Origin: Neptuniibacter sp.
GTDB taxonomy: Bacteria > Pseudomonadota > Gammaproteobacteria > Pseudomonadales > Balneatricaceae
Direction of reading: 5' to 3'
DNA: 64,000 nucleotides
NCBI RefSeq assembly: GCF_024231755.1
Contig: NZ_JAAEQH010000279.1
Span: forward strand, 62,001 to 126,000
Part shown: positions 18,575 through 27,660 of the stretch, one piece after another
Layout of the letters: every line of letters begins with the position of its first letter
How positions within the stretch are numbered: position 1 is the first letter of the stretch
The notes under the pieces: model-generated
The model's input: only the letters and a program-made list of their open reading frames with translations
Databases searched by the model: none
What the model was told of the DNA's origin: nothing
Position numbers and translations under genes: made by a program

Positions 18575-18979
18575 CGCTGATGTGGAGTTAGGCATCATGC
18601 TGTTTACTTTCTTGCATAGTGCTGCTGGCTGGAAAGGCTTGACCATATAAGTATCAACATCGGCACTGATACACTGGTGGATAAGCTCTGCAGAGGAGTT
18701 TGCAGTTAGCATGATAAAAGGGATTTTTCTTAGTCGCTCATCTGCCCGAATTGCTATTAACAGTTCCAATCCGTTCATCTGTGGCATATCCCAATCACAA
18801 ATGATCAAGTCGACATTCATCAGTTTTAGCCGTTTCAGTGCTTCATAACCGTTGGGACTTTCCGCAAACTGCTTGAACCCCATATGCTTCAAAGTGGTTT
18901 TAACCAGCATGCGCATAGCTTGTTGGTCATCTATGATCATGACGACCGATTTTTCTGGGGGAGTATTGATTTTTCGCAC
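18566..18979 (-). CDS. CheY-like single-domain response regulator
   Basis: 137 residues, a lone receiver domain: acidic pair DD (about residues 17-18), phospho-acceptor Asp in IICDWDMPQMNG (about residue 62), Thr in MLTAN and Lys in YMVKPFQP. No output domain, so it acts by binding a partner or as a phosphate sink. It is convergent with znuA and next to a tRNA pair; its kinase is not evident locally, although several kinases lie in the window. Confidence 0.88.
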   Translation of the reverse strand: MRKINTPPEKSVVMIIDDQQAMRMLVKTTLKHMGFKQFAESPNGYEALKRLKLMNVDLIICDWDMPQMNGLELLIAIRADERLRKIPFIMLTANSSAELIHQCISADVDTYMVKPFQPAALCKKVNSMMPNSTSATA

Positions 18980-19118
18980 GTTTAAACCTTGATAACTGTG
19001 AACCGAATAGCGCGGAATACTTGCGATGGTCCATCCTGGATATATCTTAACGTCCTTACTAAATATACAGGAATTCCCGGATAGTTTGACCCGTTAGGAA
19101 AAATAAGTTCGGCAATAC

Positions 19119-19147
19119 TTCACAAATAAAAATCATATCTATATAAT
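19119..19147 (+). promoter_or_regulatory. Promoter of the tRNA-Leu pair
   Basis: TTCACA (19119-19124), 17-base spacer, TATAAT (19142-19147), followed by a GC-rich discriminator (GCGCCCC) typical of stable-RNA promoters under stringent control. It ends 16 bases before the first tRNA. Confidence 0.7.
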
Positions 19148-19163
19148 GCGCCCCACTTTTGAC

Positions 19164-19250
19164 GCAGATGTGGTGGAATTGGTAGACACGCTAGCTTCAG
19201 GTGCTAGTGCCTTCACGGGCGTGGGAGTTCGAGTCTCCCCATCTGCACCA
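19164..19250 (+). tRNA. tRNA-Leu (anticodon CAG)
   Basis: 87 bases including encoded CCA. Acceptor stem GCAGATG/CATCTGC; anticodon stem CTAGC/GCTAG with the 7-base loop TTCAGGT gives anticodon CAG. The long variable arm and GTTCGAGTC T-loop fit class II tRNA-Leu. Confidence 0.95.
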
Positions 19251-19320
19251 ATCTCAGATTAGCTGAGTTGGTGAACAAAGTAAGGGTTGCGCCTTCAATA
19301 GCAGACAATTTGGTTGACAC

Positions 19321-19407
19321 GCAGATGTGGTGGAATTGGTAGACACGCTAGCTTCAGGTGCTAGTGCCTTCACGGGCGTGGGAGTTCGAGTCTCCCCATC
19401 TGCACCA
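19321..19407 (+). tRNA. tRNA-Leu (anticodon CAG), second identical copy
   Basis: Same 87-base sequence as the copy at 19164-19250, with a period of 157 bases. The 70-base spacer shows no promoter better than the upstream one, so the two are probably co-transcribed. Four bases separate it from the convergent GGDEF-EAL gene; a short T-run (CTTTTTCC) lies just downstream inside that gene. Confidence 0.95.
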
Positions 19408-19410
19408 ATC

Positions 19411-21519
19411 TCAAACTTTTTCCGTTATTTTTTCCTCATTATTCAAAAAGTTAGCAGCTAGTTCCGATGCGCTTTGTGGTTTTCCGTAAAAATAGCCCTG
19501 TGCCTGATGGCAGCCTTCTTTGCGCAGAATATCGATTTGTGCCTTCTCTTCAGTGCCTTCTGCAATAACTACCAAATTCAGGCTGGTGCCCAAGGCGATA
19601 ATAGTGGTACTGATCGCTCTGTCTTCGGAAAGGTTTACTATCCCGTCAACGAACGATTTATCGATCTTTAGCTTAGTCAGAGGCAGACGCTTCAGGTAGG
19701 AGAGCGATGAATAGCCGGTACCGAAGTCATCAAGCGCCAGCTGAATATTCATATCCCGCAATTGCTGGAGTTTAAAGATCGCATCTTCTGGGTCCTGCAG
19801 GATATAGCTTTCTGTTACTTCAAGCTCTAGTTGATTGGCATCGAATCCGGTTTTATCCAGTATCGCTTTTATAACTCGGGGAAGATTTGCTTCGTTAAGC
19901 TGCTTTGGCGAGATATTCACTGCCAGAGTCAGTGGTATCCCATCTGATGAACGCCAATCTTTGGCATCGTTACATGCTTGTTCCAGAACCTGACTGCCCA
20001 GTTCATGGATCAAGCCTTTATCCTCTGCCAGAGCTATGAATTGATCTGGGGGAATCATTCCTTTTTCCGGATGATTCCATCGTGCAAGGGCTTCAATGCC
20101 GATGAGGCTGTTGCTATGGATATCGAATTGCGGCTGATAATAGACTTCCAGATGTTTATGTTTCAGAGCCAGTCTCAGGTCGGCTTCCAGTTGCATCCAC
20201 ATCAATGCATTCTGATTCATCTCTTTACTGTAGTAGTGGAAATCACTGCCTCCCGCTTTTTTTGCTTTATACATAGCTGCATCAGCATTACGCATAAGTT
20301 CAAGAGGTTCTTCGCCATCATCAGGGTATACAGCAATGCCGATGCTGGTATTAAGATACAGTTCCCGCCCTTCGTACTTAACGGGTTTATTAAGGCATTT
20401 GATAAGCTTTCGCGCTAACTCTCCGGCATCATGTACGTTATGAAGGGGTTCAATGATGACGGAAAATTCATCGCCACCTATTCGAGCAATGAGGTCATTT
20501 AGGCGTAAGGATTTGCCAAAACGGTTTGCTGTTTCAATGAGCACTTTATCACCCGCGTTGTGCCCAAGAGAGTCATTGATTTGTTTGAACTTGTCGAGAT
20601 CGATAAAGAACACCGCAGCTGAGCTTTGCTCACGTTTGCAGCGGGCGATGGTGCTGCTCAGGTTACCAAGAAAGGTAGTACGATTGGCCAGGCCGGTCAG
20701 ACTGTCTTGTTCGGCAAGTTCTTTGAATGCTTCTTTCTGTTGTTCAAGTTCACAGGTACGTTTTTCTACCTCATGTTGCAACTCGTCTATAGAGATGGTG
20801 CTTTCTTTCAGGCTTTGGGTCATCTGGTTGAAATGACCGGCGATCAGGCCTATCTCATCATTATCCGATACTTGAATCTGATAATCGGTATCTCCTGACG
20901 CAACTTTGGTAATACCGGTCTCAAGTGTGTTAAGCCGGGAGCGGAACAGATTTAAGGTCTGAAGTGCAGCAAGAGAGATCATTAGAGTGAGTGAGAGCAG
21001 TAATGCGTCGATAAACAGCATACTTTCGTGAGTTTTGGCTTTGGTAATTTTTTGCGCCAGCGTTGCTAGCTTGAAGCTATCTTCACTCATACTGAGGATA
21101 GTGTTATCCAGGCGATCCATTAGATGATGATGGCTTTCCAGTACTAAATGTCCGGGATAGTCAGCTCCATGTACCTCTTGTAGCTTAGTAAGAAGAGAAC
21201 TAAGGCTGTTGTTGAGGCGGAGTAAACTATTGCGATAGGTTTGCAGCTGCCCTTCCTCAAATTTCATTTTATTGAGCTGTAGGTGAAGGCTTTGCTGAAC
21301 TTTGGTGGCTTTAGCGATTGAGTCACTGTCATTATATCGCTCATGCATATGGAACTGACTACGTAACAGACTGGTCTGTACCTCAATCCGGCCAATATCC
21401 TCTATCCGCTTGAATAGCTGGGCGTGCTGGTTTTCCAACCAGTAAAGGCCTACAAAAATGCTCACACTCAACAAGATACAGAGAGAGGTAAGAATGATTA
21501 GCCGGGTTCTAATCTTCAT
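19411..21519 (-). CDS. Membrane-bound GGDEF-EAL protein (dual c-di-GMP enzyme)
   Basis: 702 residues: TM1 (about 7-27), a helical periplasmic sensor region, TM2 (about 170-192), HAMP-like linker, GGDEF domain with intact GGDEF (about residue 350) and EAL domain with intact EAL (EALARW, about residue 474). Both active sites look complete, so it may both make and break c-di-GMP, or one domain may regulate the other. It lies 17 bases downstream of a substrate-binding protein gene in the same direction, suggesting that the secreted protein feeds ligand information to this enzyme. Confidence 0.92.
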   Translation of the reverse strand: MKIRTRLIILTSLCILLSVSIFVGLYWLENQHAQLFKRIEDIGRIEVQTSLLRSQFHMHERYNDSDSIAKATKVQQSLHLQLNKMKFEEGQLQTYRNSLLRLNNSLSSLLTKLQEVHGADYPGHLVLESHHHLMDRLDNTILSMSEDSFKLATLAQKITKAKTHESMLFIDALLLSLTLMISLAALQTLNLFRSRLNTLETGITKVASGDTDYQIQVSDNDEIGLIAGHFNQMTQSLKESTISIDELQHEVEKRTCELEQQKEAFKELAEQDSLTGLANRTTFLGNLSSTIARCKREQSSAAVFFIDLDKFKQINDSLGHNAGDKVLIETANRFGKSLRLNDLIARIGGDEFSVIIEPLHNVHDAGELARKLIKCLNKPVKYEGRELYLNTSIGIAVYPDDGEEPLELMRNADAAMYKAKKAGGSDFHYYSKEMNQNALMWMQLEADLRLALKHKHLEVYYQPQFDIHSNSLIGIEALARWNHPEKGMIPPDQFIALAEDKGLIHELGSQVLEQACNDAKDWRSSDGIPLTLAVNISPKQLNEANLPRVIKAILDKTGFDANQLELEVTESYILQDPEDAIFKLQQLRDMNIQLALDDFGTGYSSLSYLKRLPLTKLKIDKSFVDGIVNLSEDRAISTTIIALGTSLNLVVIAEGTEEKAQIDILRKEGCHQAQGYFYGKPQSASELAANFLNNEEKITEKV

Positions 21520-21536
21520 AAGTCACTCTCCAGCTT

Positions 21537-22529
21537 CTAAAAAGCTGAAATATCATCGACTTTGCTAAGAGGAGCATGGTCGATGAATTCCTGGAAAGAA
21601 GGAATCTGCTCGTGAGTAACCAGATTGGATTCCACAGCCCAGCGGGCCTGGTTTTCAAGCGAAGTAACCAATGAATTGTTCAACGAGAGTTTGAACAGGT
21701 AATCCTGCCAGATCCAATCGATAAACTCCTGATCTAATTGCAGATGACTACGTAAAATAGCCTGGGCCTGTTTCGGGTTGCTGGCGATAAAGTGAGTGGC
21801 TTTATTCAGAGCTTGTAGAACCTTTGTTCTAATCTGAATCTGGGCCTCAGAGCTATCTCTTTTTCCGGCGAGTACAAAAGAGAGGTTGTATAGCCCTTTG
21901 GCATCAACTTGCGCTGCCTGTTGGTTGTGTTTGTGAGTTTGGTACGCGAAAGGCTCCCATACTGAGATCGCATCGACCGTATGCTGTTCGAGAGCTTCTG
22001 GCATTTTATCCACATTGAGTGGGACCCTAATGACTTTGTCAGGTTCAATACCGGAGGTGATCAGTAGTGAATGCAAGAAATACTCACTGGCACTGCCTTT
22101 GACGACACCAATATTTTTGCCGACAAGATTATGAATAGTTGCGGGATGATTATCCTCTGTTCGGGCGAAAAGTTTTATGTCGTTATCTGATTCAACGAAA
22201 CTACCGAGTACAGAGAAATTATTGTATTGGAAGCTGTTAAACATCACTACGGAGTTGGAAATAGTCGCCAGTTCTACATTTCCGCTGATCATTTCACTGA
22301 AGCACTTAGCGCCACCGGCCATTTCAACAAGCGTGGCAGCAACACCTGACTCTTCAAAAAAACCTTGCTCTTTTGCAACGTAGAAAGGAGCTGATAGCGG
22401 AGTAGTGGATACCGCTATCCTGACCTCCTCTAGAGGAAAATCTTTTTTAATGGGAGTCCCCAGCAGAGCAAACAGAGTAATGGCAGCTATTGCCAGAAAA
22501 GCAATAATCGAGGTTTTGTTATGCTGCAT
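21537..22529 (-). CDS. Orphan NMT1/SsuA-type substrate-binding protein next to a c-di-GMP enzyme
   Basis: About 330 residues from ATG 22529 (AAAGGA upstream), preferred over the GTG at 22562. An N-terminal hydrophobic segment (about 8-25) serves as signal or anchor. The core (VRIAVSTTPLSAPFYVAKEQGFFEE, VGKNIGVVKGSASEYFL, DAISVWEPFAYQ) is that of nitrate/sulfonate/thiamine-precursor-binding proteins. No permease or ATPase gene is adjacent. Its only operon partner is the GGDEF-EAL protein, so a sensory rather than transport role is inferred. The ligand is unknown. Confidence 0.85.
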   Translation of the reverse strand: MQHNKTSIIAFLAIAAITLFALLGTPIKKDFPLEEVRIAVSTTPLSAPFYVAKEQGFFEESGVAATLVEMAGGAKCFSEMISGNVELATISNSVVMFNSFQYNNFSVLGSFVESDNDIKLFARTEDNHPATIHNLVGKNIGVVKGSASEYFLHSLLITSGIEPDKVIRVPLNVDKMPEALEQHTVDAISVWEPFAYQTHKHNQQAAQVDAKGLYNLSFVLAGKRDSSEAQIQIRTKVLQALNKATHFIASNPKQAQAILRSHLQLDQEFIDWIWQDYLFKLSLNNSLVTSLENQARWAVESNLVTHEQIPSFQEFIDHAPLSKVDDISAF

Positions 22530-22715
22530 CTTCGGTGATCCTTTTGAAGTGGGCAGGGGCACGCCAGGTACAGCTTATTTCTGGAATTGCTCACAGCTGC
22601 TTAAACACGGTAACCAAGGCCTATAGCAGGCCCTGTAGTAAGTATTTGTTAATATTAGCAACTGCGCAAGGAACCGAAGTCAAGAAATTGAGAGATCCAG
22701 GTAGGTTGAAAGCCC
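22530..22715. other. Intergenic stretch without a recognised gene
   Basis: 186 bases between the substrate-binding protein gene and the hairpin of the small ORF. It should hold the promoter of the downstream minus-strand pair, but no convincing -10/-35 pair was seen. Confidence 0.4.
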
Positions 22716-22741
22716 GCCGGGTAGGGAGCGTTCTACCCGGC
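22716..22741 (-). terminator. Terminator-like hairpin after the 40-aa ORF
   Basis: GCCGGGTAG (22716-22724) and CTACCCGGC (22733-22741), a perfect GC-rich 9-bp stem with an 8-base loop, starting 10 bases after the small ORF's stop. The following minus-strand sequence (GGGCTTTC) has only a short T-run. Confidence 0.55.
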
Positions 22742-22750
22742 AGCATTGGG

Positions 22751-22873
22751 CTATCCTGAAATCAGGACCAACTGAACAATTGCTGGAAGTATTGCTACGG
22801 CTAATCCTGCTAGTACCATCAGGATAGAAGGAACAACGCCTATGACTTCTACATTTTCTTCATGAGTATCCAT
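22751..22873 (-). CDS. Small membrane protein (40 aa)
   Basis: ATG 22873 is preceded by AGGTGA seven bases upstream and the frame runs for 40 codons to TAG at 22751. The product starts with an acidic tail (MDTHEENVEVIGVVPS) followed by a single hydrophobic helix of about 23 residues (ILMVLAGLAVAILPAIVQLV), so a one-pass inner-membrane peptide is likely. A GC-rich hairpin follows at once. The combination of ribosome site, uniform hydrophobic helix and terminator supports a real gene. No family recognised. It is divergent from the EAL-HDOD gene. Confidence 0.6.
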   Translation of the reverse strand: MDTHEENVEVIGVVPSILMVLAGLAVAILPAIVQLVLISG

Positions 22874-23162
22874 AATAATTCACCTAATAGGTTTGAATGA
22901 GTTGTTACCCTCGGTAGAGCAAGGAGGGTGCCAGTCTCATTAATTACTGTAAGGCTATGATTACCAAGGAGTTTTTTGTGGTCGATGTTCTGGCGTAAAG
23001 TATTTATGTCAATTTAGTCATGACAATTTTGTTTTATGTCATGATTTGCGGGCTTTATTGTAGTTGCATCCGTTAGCTGCTCTTTACTACACTCGAAGTA
23101 CCCAGGCTGCTGAGGAAGCGGTTTTTGTTGGATCAATACCGGCGCTGTTTTAAAGGAGAAAT
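22874..23162. other. Divergent regulatory region with an inverted repeat
   Basis: 289 bases between the 40-aa ORF and the EAL-HDOD gene. It holds a perfect inverted repeat, TCATGACA (23018-23025) and TGTCATGA (23037-23044), separated by 11 bases, and a TTTATGTCA motif repeated on the same strand. The spacing is that of a dimeric operator; the regulator is unknown. Confidence 0.5.
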
Positions 23163-24362
23163 ATGAGCAGGCCAATTCTTTTTGCTCGTCAACCTATCTT
23201 CGATCAAGCCCTCAATACTTATGCTTACCAGCTTCTTTACAGGGATGCCGAGGGGTTGGGGCCCGATAGTGGTTTTGATGGTGTGGCTGCAACCACTGAA
23301 GTACTGGTTAGCGCATTCACTAATATTCTCGAAAATGGGCAGGTTAAATACCTTCCTGCGTTGGTAAACTTTAATGCTGACTGGCTTTACGATGGGCAGC
23401 TTCCCTCTGTTCCTGTGGAAACCTTGATTCTGGATGTTGAGCGCCATGAGCATGTAACCGATTTAGTGATCGAGCATCTGGCTGAACTGGCGGGTAGTGG
23501 ATACCGGTTGAGTGTCTCCGCTAATGCAGATGCGCGCTTACAGGAACTTGCATCGATTATTACATTAGATGTGCAAACATTATCTCCAGCAGAACTGAGA
23601 GAACACTGTCAGCGGATTAAGTCCGAGGGTAATAAAACTATCCTGGCTGAGAAGGTCGAGGACTATGATGAATTCGAATTATGCCGTGAAGCCGGATGCG
23701 ATCTTTTCCTAGGCTATTTCTTCGCCCGCCCCCAATATATCAAAGGTAACAAATTGGCTCGTAATGAGCTGGTGATGTTGCAGTTGATAGGTGAAGTTCA
23801 CCATCCAGACGCTAGCCCTGAGAGCATAGAAGAGCTGATCCAGAAAGACCCACAGTTAATGGCGGCTTTGTTGCGATTAGTGAATTCGGCTGTGTTCCGT
23901 GGGCATCGTACGATTTCCAACATATCCGAGGCTATAGTTCTTCTTGGTTTGAAGGAGCTGCGTAAATGGGTTTTGCTTCTCTCACTGACCCGTAATGACC
24001 ATGCTCCAGATGAAGTGATTAATAATCTGCTTATCAAAGGTAAAATGTGCCAATCCTTGGCAGAAAGCGAGGAGGCAATAGAGCCTAGTACGGCCTTTAT
24101 GGCAGGTGTTTTATCAGGGATTGATGCTCTGTTTGGCATCCCGCAGAAAGAGCTTCTTGAACAACTGCCTGTGCAGCTTGAAATCAAAAGAGCGGTTGCT
24201 GGTGGGGGTAACCCGCTGGGGCTTATGTTACAAGAGGTTGATGCTTATACCCGTGGTGAGTGGGATGCCATTTCTAACAAGTATACTCAGCAGCAACTTT
24301 CTACCTCATATTCTGATGCGGTCTGTTGGAGTAATAGTACTTTGCAGAGTTTGCCGTCTTAG
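23163..24362 (+). CDS. Degenerate EAL plus HDOD signalling protein (YuxH/CdgJ type)
   Basis: 399 residues. The N-terminal half is a degenerate EAL domain: the usual EAL is replaced by QLLYRD (about residue 22) and other catalytic acids are missing. The C-terminal half (about 200-390) is an HDOD domain (LIQKDPQLMAALLRLVNSA, ISEAIVLLGLKELRKW). Such proteins bind rather than cleave c-di-GMP, or act as adaptors; the Vibrio relative CdgJ affects motility. AAGGAG precedes the ATG by five bases. Confidence 0.85.
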   Translation: MSRPILFARQPIFDQALNTYAYQLLYRDAEGLGPDSGFDGVAATTEVLVSAFTNILENGQVKYLPALVNFNADWLYDGQLPSVPVETLILDVERHEHVTDLVIEHLAELAGSGYRLSVSANADARLQELASIITLDVQTLSPAELREHCQRIKSEGNKTILAEKVEDYDEFELCREAGCDLFLGYFFARPQYIKGNKLARNELVMLQLIGEVHHPDASPESIEELIQKDPQLMAALLRLVNSAVFRGHRTISNISEAIVLLGLKELRKWVLLLSLTRNDHAPDEVINNLLIKGKMCQSLAESEEAIEPSTAFMAGVLSGIDALFGIPQKELLEQLPVQLEIKRAVAGGGNPLGLMLQEVDAYTRGEWDAISNKYTQQQLSTSYSDAVCWSNSTLQSLPS

Positions 24363-24371
24363 TGAGGCAAG

Positions 24372-24401
24372 CGCTGAGATCGGTGAGACAGGATCTCAGC
24401 G
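24372..24401. terminator. Hairpin between convergent genes
   Basis: CGCTGAGATC (24372-24381) and GATCTCAGCG (24392-24401): a perfect 10-bp stem with a 10-base loop, 10 bases after the EAL-HDOD stop and facing the convergent kinase gene. No T-run. Confidence 0.5.
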
Positions 24402-24447
24402 TGCGAAAATTGCCCTGAGTTAAGAGTCCGCTCACCTTGACTCGAAT

Positions 24448-26085
24448 TTATAGTTCAATCGGTTTATCTTTCGCTTCAAGGGGGATGGTAATCTTGATGT
24501 GGAAGCCGGATTCATTTGAAGGTATTAGCGCTATACGTCCTTCCAGTTGCCGTGAAACAATATTAAATACAATCGACATTCCGAGCCCGCTTCCTCCATT
24601 CCCGCGTTTGGTGGTGAAAAACGGTTCAAATAGTTTTTTCTGCTCTTCGTCGTTAAGGCCGCGACCATTATCAGAGTAGTACAGAGCTAGCTGTTCATTA
24701 TCCCTTTCAGCCCGGATAGTAATCTCACCTATCTCATTGTCTTCAAAGCCATGCAGAACTGAGTTATTGATCAGATTGCTCAGTACCTGATGCAACGCAC
24801 CTGGGTAGCTGTTCATCTCAATATTGTCGGGTATGTCGAGTGAGAAAGTAACATTCTGATGTTTGTATTGTGGGAAGATGGTCTGTATGGATGATTCCAA
24901 ATAATTCTTGAGATTGAATTTATGTTTGGCATCGTAGCTCTGATCCATTGCGATCTCTTTAAAACTTGAGATCAGCCTGCTGGCTTTAACAATATTGGTT
25001 TCAAACAACAGGCTTGATTCATCAATATCATCCAGAAAAGTTTTGAGATCTGATTGAGTAAGAGTGCCTTGCTCAAGTTTTTTTCGAATCAGTTTGCTTC
25101 CCTCGTCCTGATAGCTGGCAGCGGTTCGACAGACACCGATAGGTGTATTGATCTCATGGGCCACACCGGCAACCATATTTCCCAAGGCTGCCATCTTCTC
25201 GGATTCGATCAGCATATCTTGTGCTGAGCGTAAATCATCCATCGATTTTTCCAGCTGATCTGTGCGTTCCGATACTAAATCTTCCAGATGCTCTTTGTAG
25301 TTACGCTCTACTTGTAGCAGGTTATCGCGTTCTTTTACCAGAGATTGTAAGTGTTGTTTATGTTCATTCAGCTCTTCGTAGGAACTATGAAGGCTTTCGC
25401 GCATATGGTTGATTGTATGGGCTACAGAATCTATCTCATCAGGTTTATTCGGATTCTCTTTTTTCTGCAGTTGCAGGGGCGTTCGCAGATTATCGAAATC
25501 AAGGGTGCTGATATATTCTGAAATGGTGTGTAGGTGCCGGGTAATTAATACCCAGATCAGGAGCAGGATAAAACCTGATACAAGGAAGGTTTTGACCGCA
25601 TTACTGACCAGAATAACCCCTGCCTTATTTATCAGTCGCTTGTATACATTGTCGATACTGGCAGTGACAACCAGAGTGCCGATGTTCTGTTCAGAAATAC
25701 CTTGTGCCCGGTATGAAAGCGGAAATTCCATCGTCCTTGTGTTGGTTGATACATCATCCCCCTGCTGCCAGTTGGTTTCTCCAGATACCTTAATCGAAAC
25801 GTGTTCGATATCGGGTAATTGGCTCAGTCCTACTAGCTGGGTTTCAATCTGTGAGTCATCAAGAGACCAGACACTGAGCGTAATCGCTTGCAGATATGAA
25901 GTTCGGATATTGGTGAACTGTTGTTCGATTCGGCTGATATCCACCCGGTAATCAAGTATCAACTGAAGACTTGTGCTGAGTAGAGTGAAGCAGGAGCTGA
26001 ACAGGACAATGAGGATAGCAAAACGTTTACCCAGTCGACTGGCAATCACTTTGCGGGAGGTTTTTTGAGATGAAGCCTCAGACAT
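24448..26085 (-). CDS. Membrane sensor histidine kinase
   Basis: 545 residues: TM1 (about 20-42), periplasmic sensor, TM2 (about 155-180), HAMP-like segment, long coiled coil (about 215-285), HisKA-like box with His at about 311 (VAGVAHEINTPIG) and HATPase domain with N-box (LINNSVLHGF), G1 (DNGRGL) and G2 (GNGGSGLGMSIV). It lies 15 bases downstream of the DUF3369/HD-GYP regulator gene, its probable partner. It resembles the kinase at 46379-48367 around the His box (HE-NTPIG and the following SFK-A-DQS). Confidence 0.92.
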   Translation of the reverse strand: MSEASSQKTSRKVIASRLGKRFAILIVLFSSCFTLLSTSLQLILDYRVDISRIEQQFTNIRTSYLQAITLSVWSLDDSQIETQLVGLSQLPDIEHVSIKVSGETNWQQGDDVSTNTRTMEFPLSYRAQGISEQNIGTLVVTASIDNVYKRLINKAGVILVSNAVKTFLVSGFILLLIWVLITRHLHTISEYISTLDFDNLRTPLQLQKKENPNKPDEIDSVAHTINHMRESLHSSYEELNEHKQHLQSLVKERDNLLQVERNYKEHLEDLVSERTDQLEKSMDDLRSAQDMLIESEKMAALGNMVAGVAHEINTPIGVCRTAASYQDEGSKLIRKKLEQGTLTQSDLKTFLDDIDESSLLFETNIVKASRLISSFKEIAMDQSYDAKHKFNLKNYLESSIQTIFPQYKHQNVTFSLDIPDNIEMNSYPGALHQVLSNLINNSVLHGFEDNEIGEITIRAERDNEQLALYYSDNGRGLNDEEQKKLFEPFFTTKRGNGGSGLGMSIVFNIVSRQLEGRIALIPSNESGFHIKITIPLEAKDKPIEL

Positions 26086-26100
26086 TGAATCGCCTCGCTC

Positions 26101-27660
26101 CTAATCAGGATAACGATTACAGATATCCAGAACGGTCTCTATATTATCTAAAAACAGTTTGATCAGCTCAGGATCGAACTGTTTTCCGCTCTCTTTTTGC
26201 AATAGACCGAGTGTTTTTTCCAGGGGCCAGCTTTCTTTATAGCAGCGTTCACTGTTGAGTGCGTCAAATACATCCGCCACTGCTGTAATACGGCCTGATA
26301 GGGGGATTTCCTCTCCTTGTAGCCCTCTGGGATAACCGCTTCCGTCCCACTTTTCGTGATGGCTGCCAGCAATGCGTGCCGCCAATTGGAAAATAGGCCT
26401 GTCAGAGCTTGCAAGCATCGCTTCGCCTATTTCAGCGTGGGTTTGCATCAACTCCCACTCATCAGGATTCAGCTTTCCGGGTTTGTTGAGAATAGCATCA
26501 GGGATAGCGATTTTTCCCAAGTCATGCAAAGGGGAGGCTAAGCGAATATTCTCTACAAATAGTTCATTAGTGCCGAACAGGGATGCAAGTAAGGCTGAAA
26601 TTTCTGCCACCCTCTTAACATGGGCACCGGTTTCCTTGGAACGTTTCTCAACTGCCTCGCCAAGGATATAGATAAGCTCTTCCTGGGTTTCCTGAATCTC
26701 CTCTTTGAGGAGAAGGGTATGGTAAGTAGAGATAACATCAGCGCTGAAAATTTCCAGTAGGTGTTTAGCGTGCTCGTCTATTTGGGAGTGATGTTTAACG
26801 TAAAGTAGGCTTTCTGAGCCTGACATACCTGAATGGTAAGCTACATAGCCCTGTTTTGTGTGAATTGAGCATTTCTCGAGCAGCGCTGTGTTAAAGACCT
26901 CTTGCAACTCTTTTGGCAGCTCATCCTCATGGTATTGCATCATGCTTTTATGTGAATGGCTTTTGTCCTTAAGAAGCGGTTCCAATGCCCCTGTAGCTGC
27001 CAGAACATTAAAATGGGCTTCATTGCGATAAATACGCCGGGTAATGCAGTAGATAGAATCGGGCTCGAACTGTAAAAGGGAAATTAATTGATCAAGTATG
27101 GCTGAAGCCAGCATTCCCAGACTTTTTACTTCATTTATTTTGCCGATTGCATGTATCACCGTTTCCAGTGAGGTGCGCTGATGATCAATAGTAAGAATAT
27201 CTCGATAGGAGCGTAAAGAAGAGTAAACCAGTGTCTTCAGTTTCGTGCCAGTGAGTTCAGTTTTATCCTTGTAATCATTTATATCGTATTCCTGAATAAT
27301 CTTCTCTTCGGGGGCTTGTCCAGGCTGACCGGTACGTAGCACGATTCGGGTTATATGGTTTTGCAGCTCACCACGGATAGTGCGAATTAACTCCAGACCC
27401 GCATGGTCCGACTCCATCACCACATCAACCAGCGCCAGAGCGATATCAATACCCTCTTGTTTCAGAATAGTTCGGGCTTCGGCAGCAGAACGGGCTTCAA
27501 TCAGTTGTACAGGTCGGTTGTCGAAGGAGAGATTCTTCAACACTAATCGGGTGACTTTATGTACGCTGTCTTCATCATCAACGACAAGCACCTTCCAGGG
27601 AGGATTACTATTTTGCTCAACGGTAGGTTTATCTTCTGCAAATAATAGGGTGTCGCTCAT
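26101..27660 (-). CDS. Response regulator REC-DUF3369-HD-GYP (c-di-GMP phosphodiesterase)
   Basis: 519 residues. The receiver (about 20-145) has DDE and Asp in LALVDVVMESD, plus a K in the C-terminal part (NDYKDKTEL). A DUF3369 domain follows (about 165-320), then HD-GYP (about 330-510) with HDLGK (about residue 378), HH(E) and GSGYPRGL (about residue 440). HD-GYP enzymes hydrolyse c-di-GMP. The gene is first in an operon with the histidine kinase. The N-terminal half closely resembles the regulator at 49501-51732, which has a different output. Confidence 0.92.
   Translation of the reverse strand: MSDTLLFAEDKPTVEQNSNPPWKVLVVDDEDSVHKVTRLVLKNLSFDNRPVQLIEARSAAEARTILKQEGIDIALALVDVVMESDHAGLELIRTIRGELQNHITRIVLRTGQPGQAPEEKIIQEYDINDYKDKTELTGTKLKTLVYSSLRSYRDILTIDHQRTSLETVIHAIGKINEVKSLGMLASAILDQLISLLQFEPDSIYCITRRIYRNEAHFNVLAATGALEPLLKDKSHSHKSMMQYHEDELPKELQEVFNTALLEKCSIHTKQGYVAYHSGMSGSESLLYVKHHSQIDEHAKHLLEIFSADVISTYHTLLLKEEIQETQEELIYILGEAVEKRSKETGAHVKRVAEISALLASLFGTNELFVENIRLASPLHDLGKIAIPDAILNKPGKLNPDEWELMQTHAEIGEAMLASSDRPIFQLAARIAGSHHEKWDGSGYPRGLQGEEIPLSGRITAVADVFDALNSERCYKESWPLEKTLGLLQKESGKQFDPELIKLFLDNIETVLDICNRYPD

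Noticed and set aside
22909-22931. Small ACCCTC/GAGGGT hairpin upstream of the 40-aa ORF
   Set aside because: A 6-bp stem with an 11-base loop in a leader is too weak to call a regulator or terminator.
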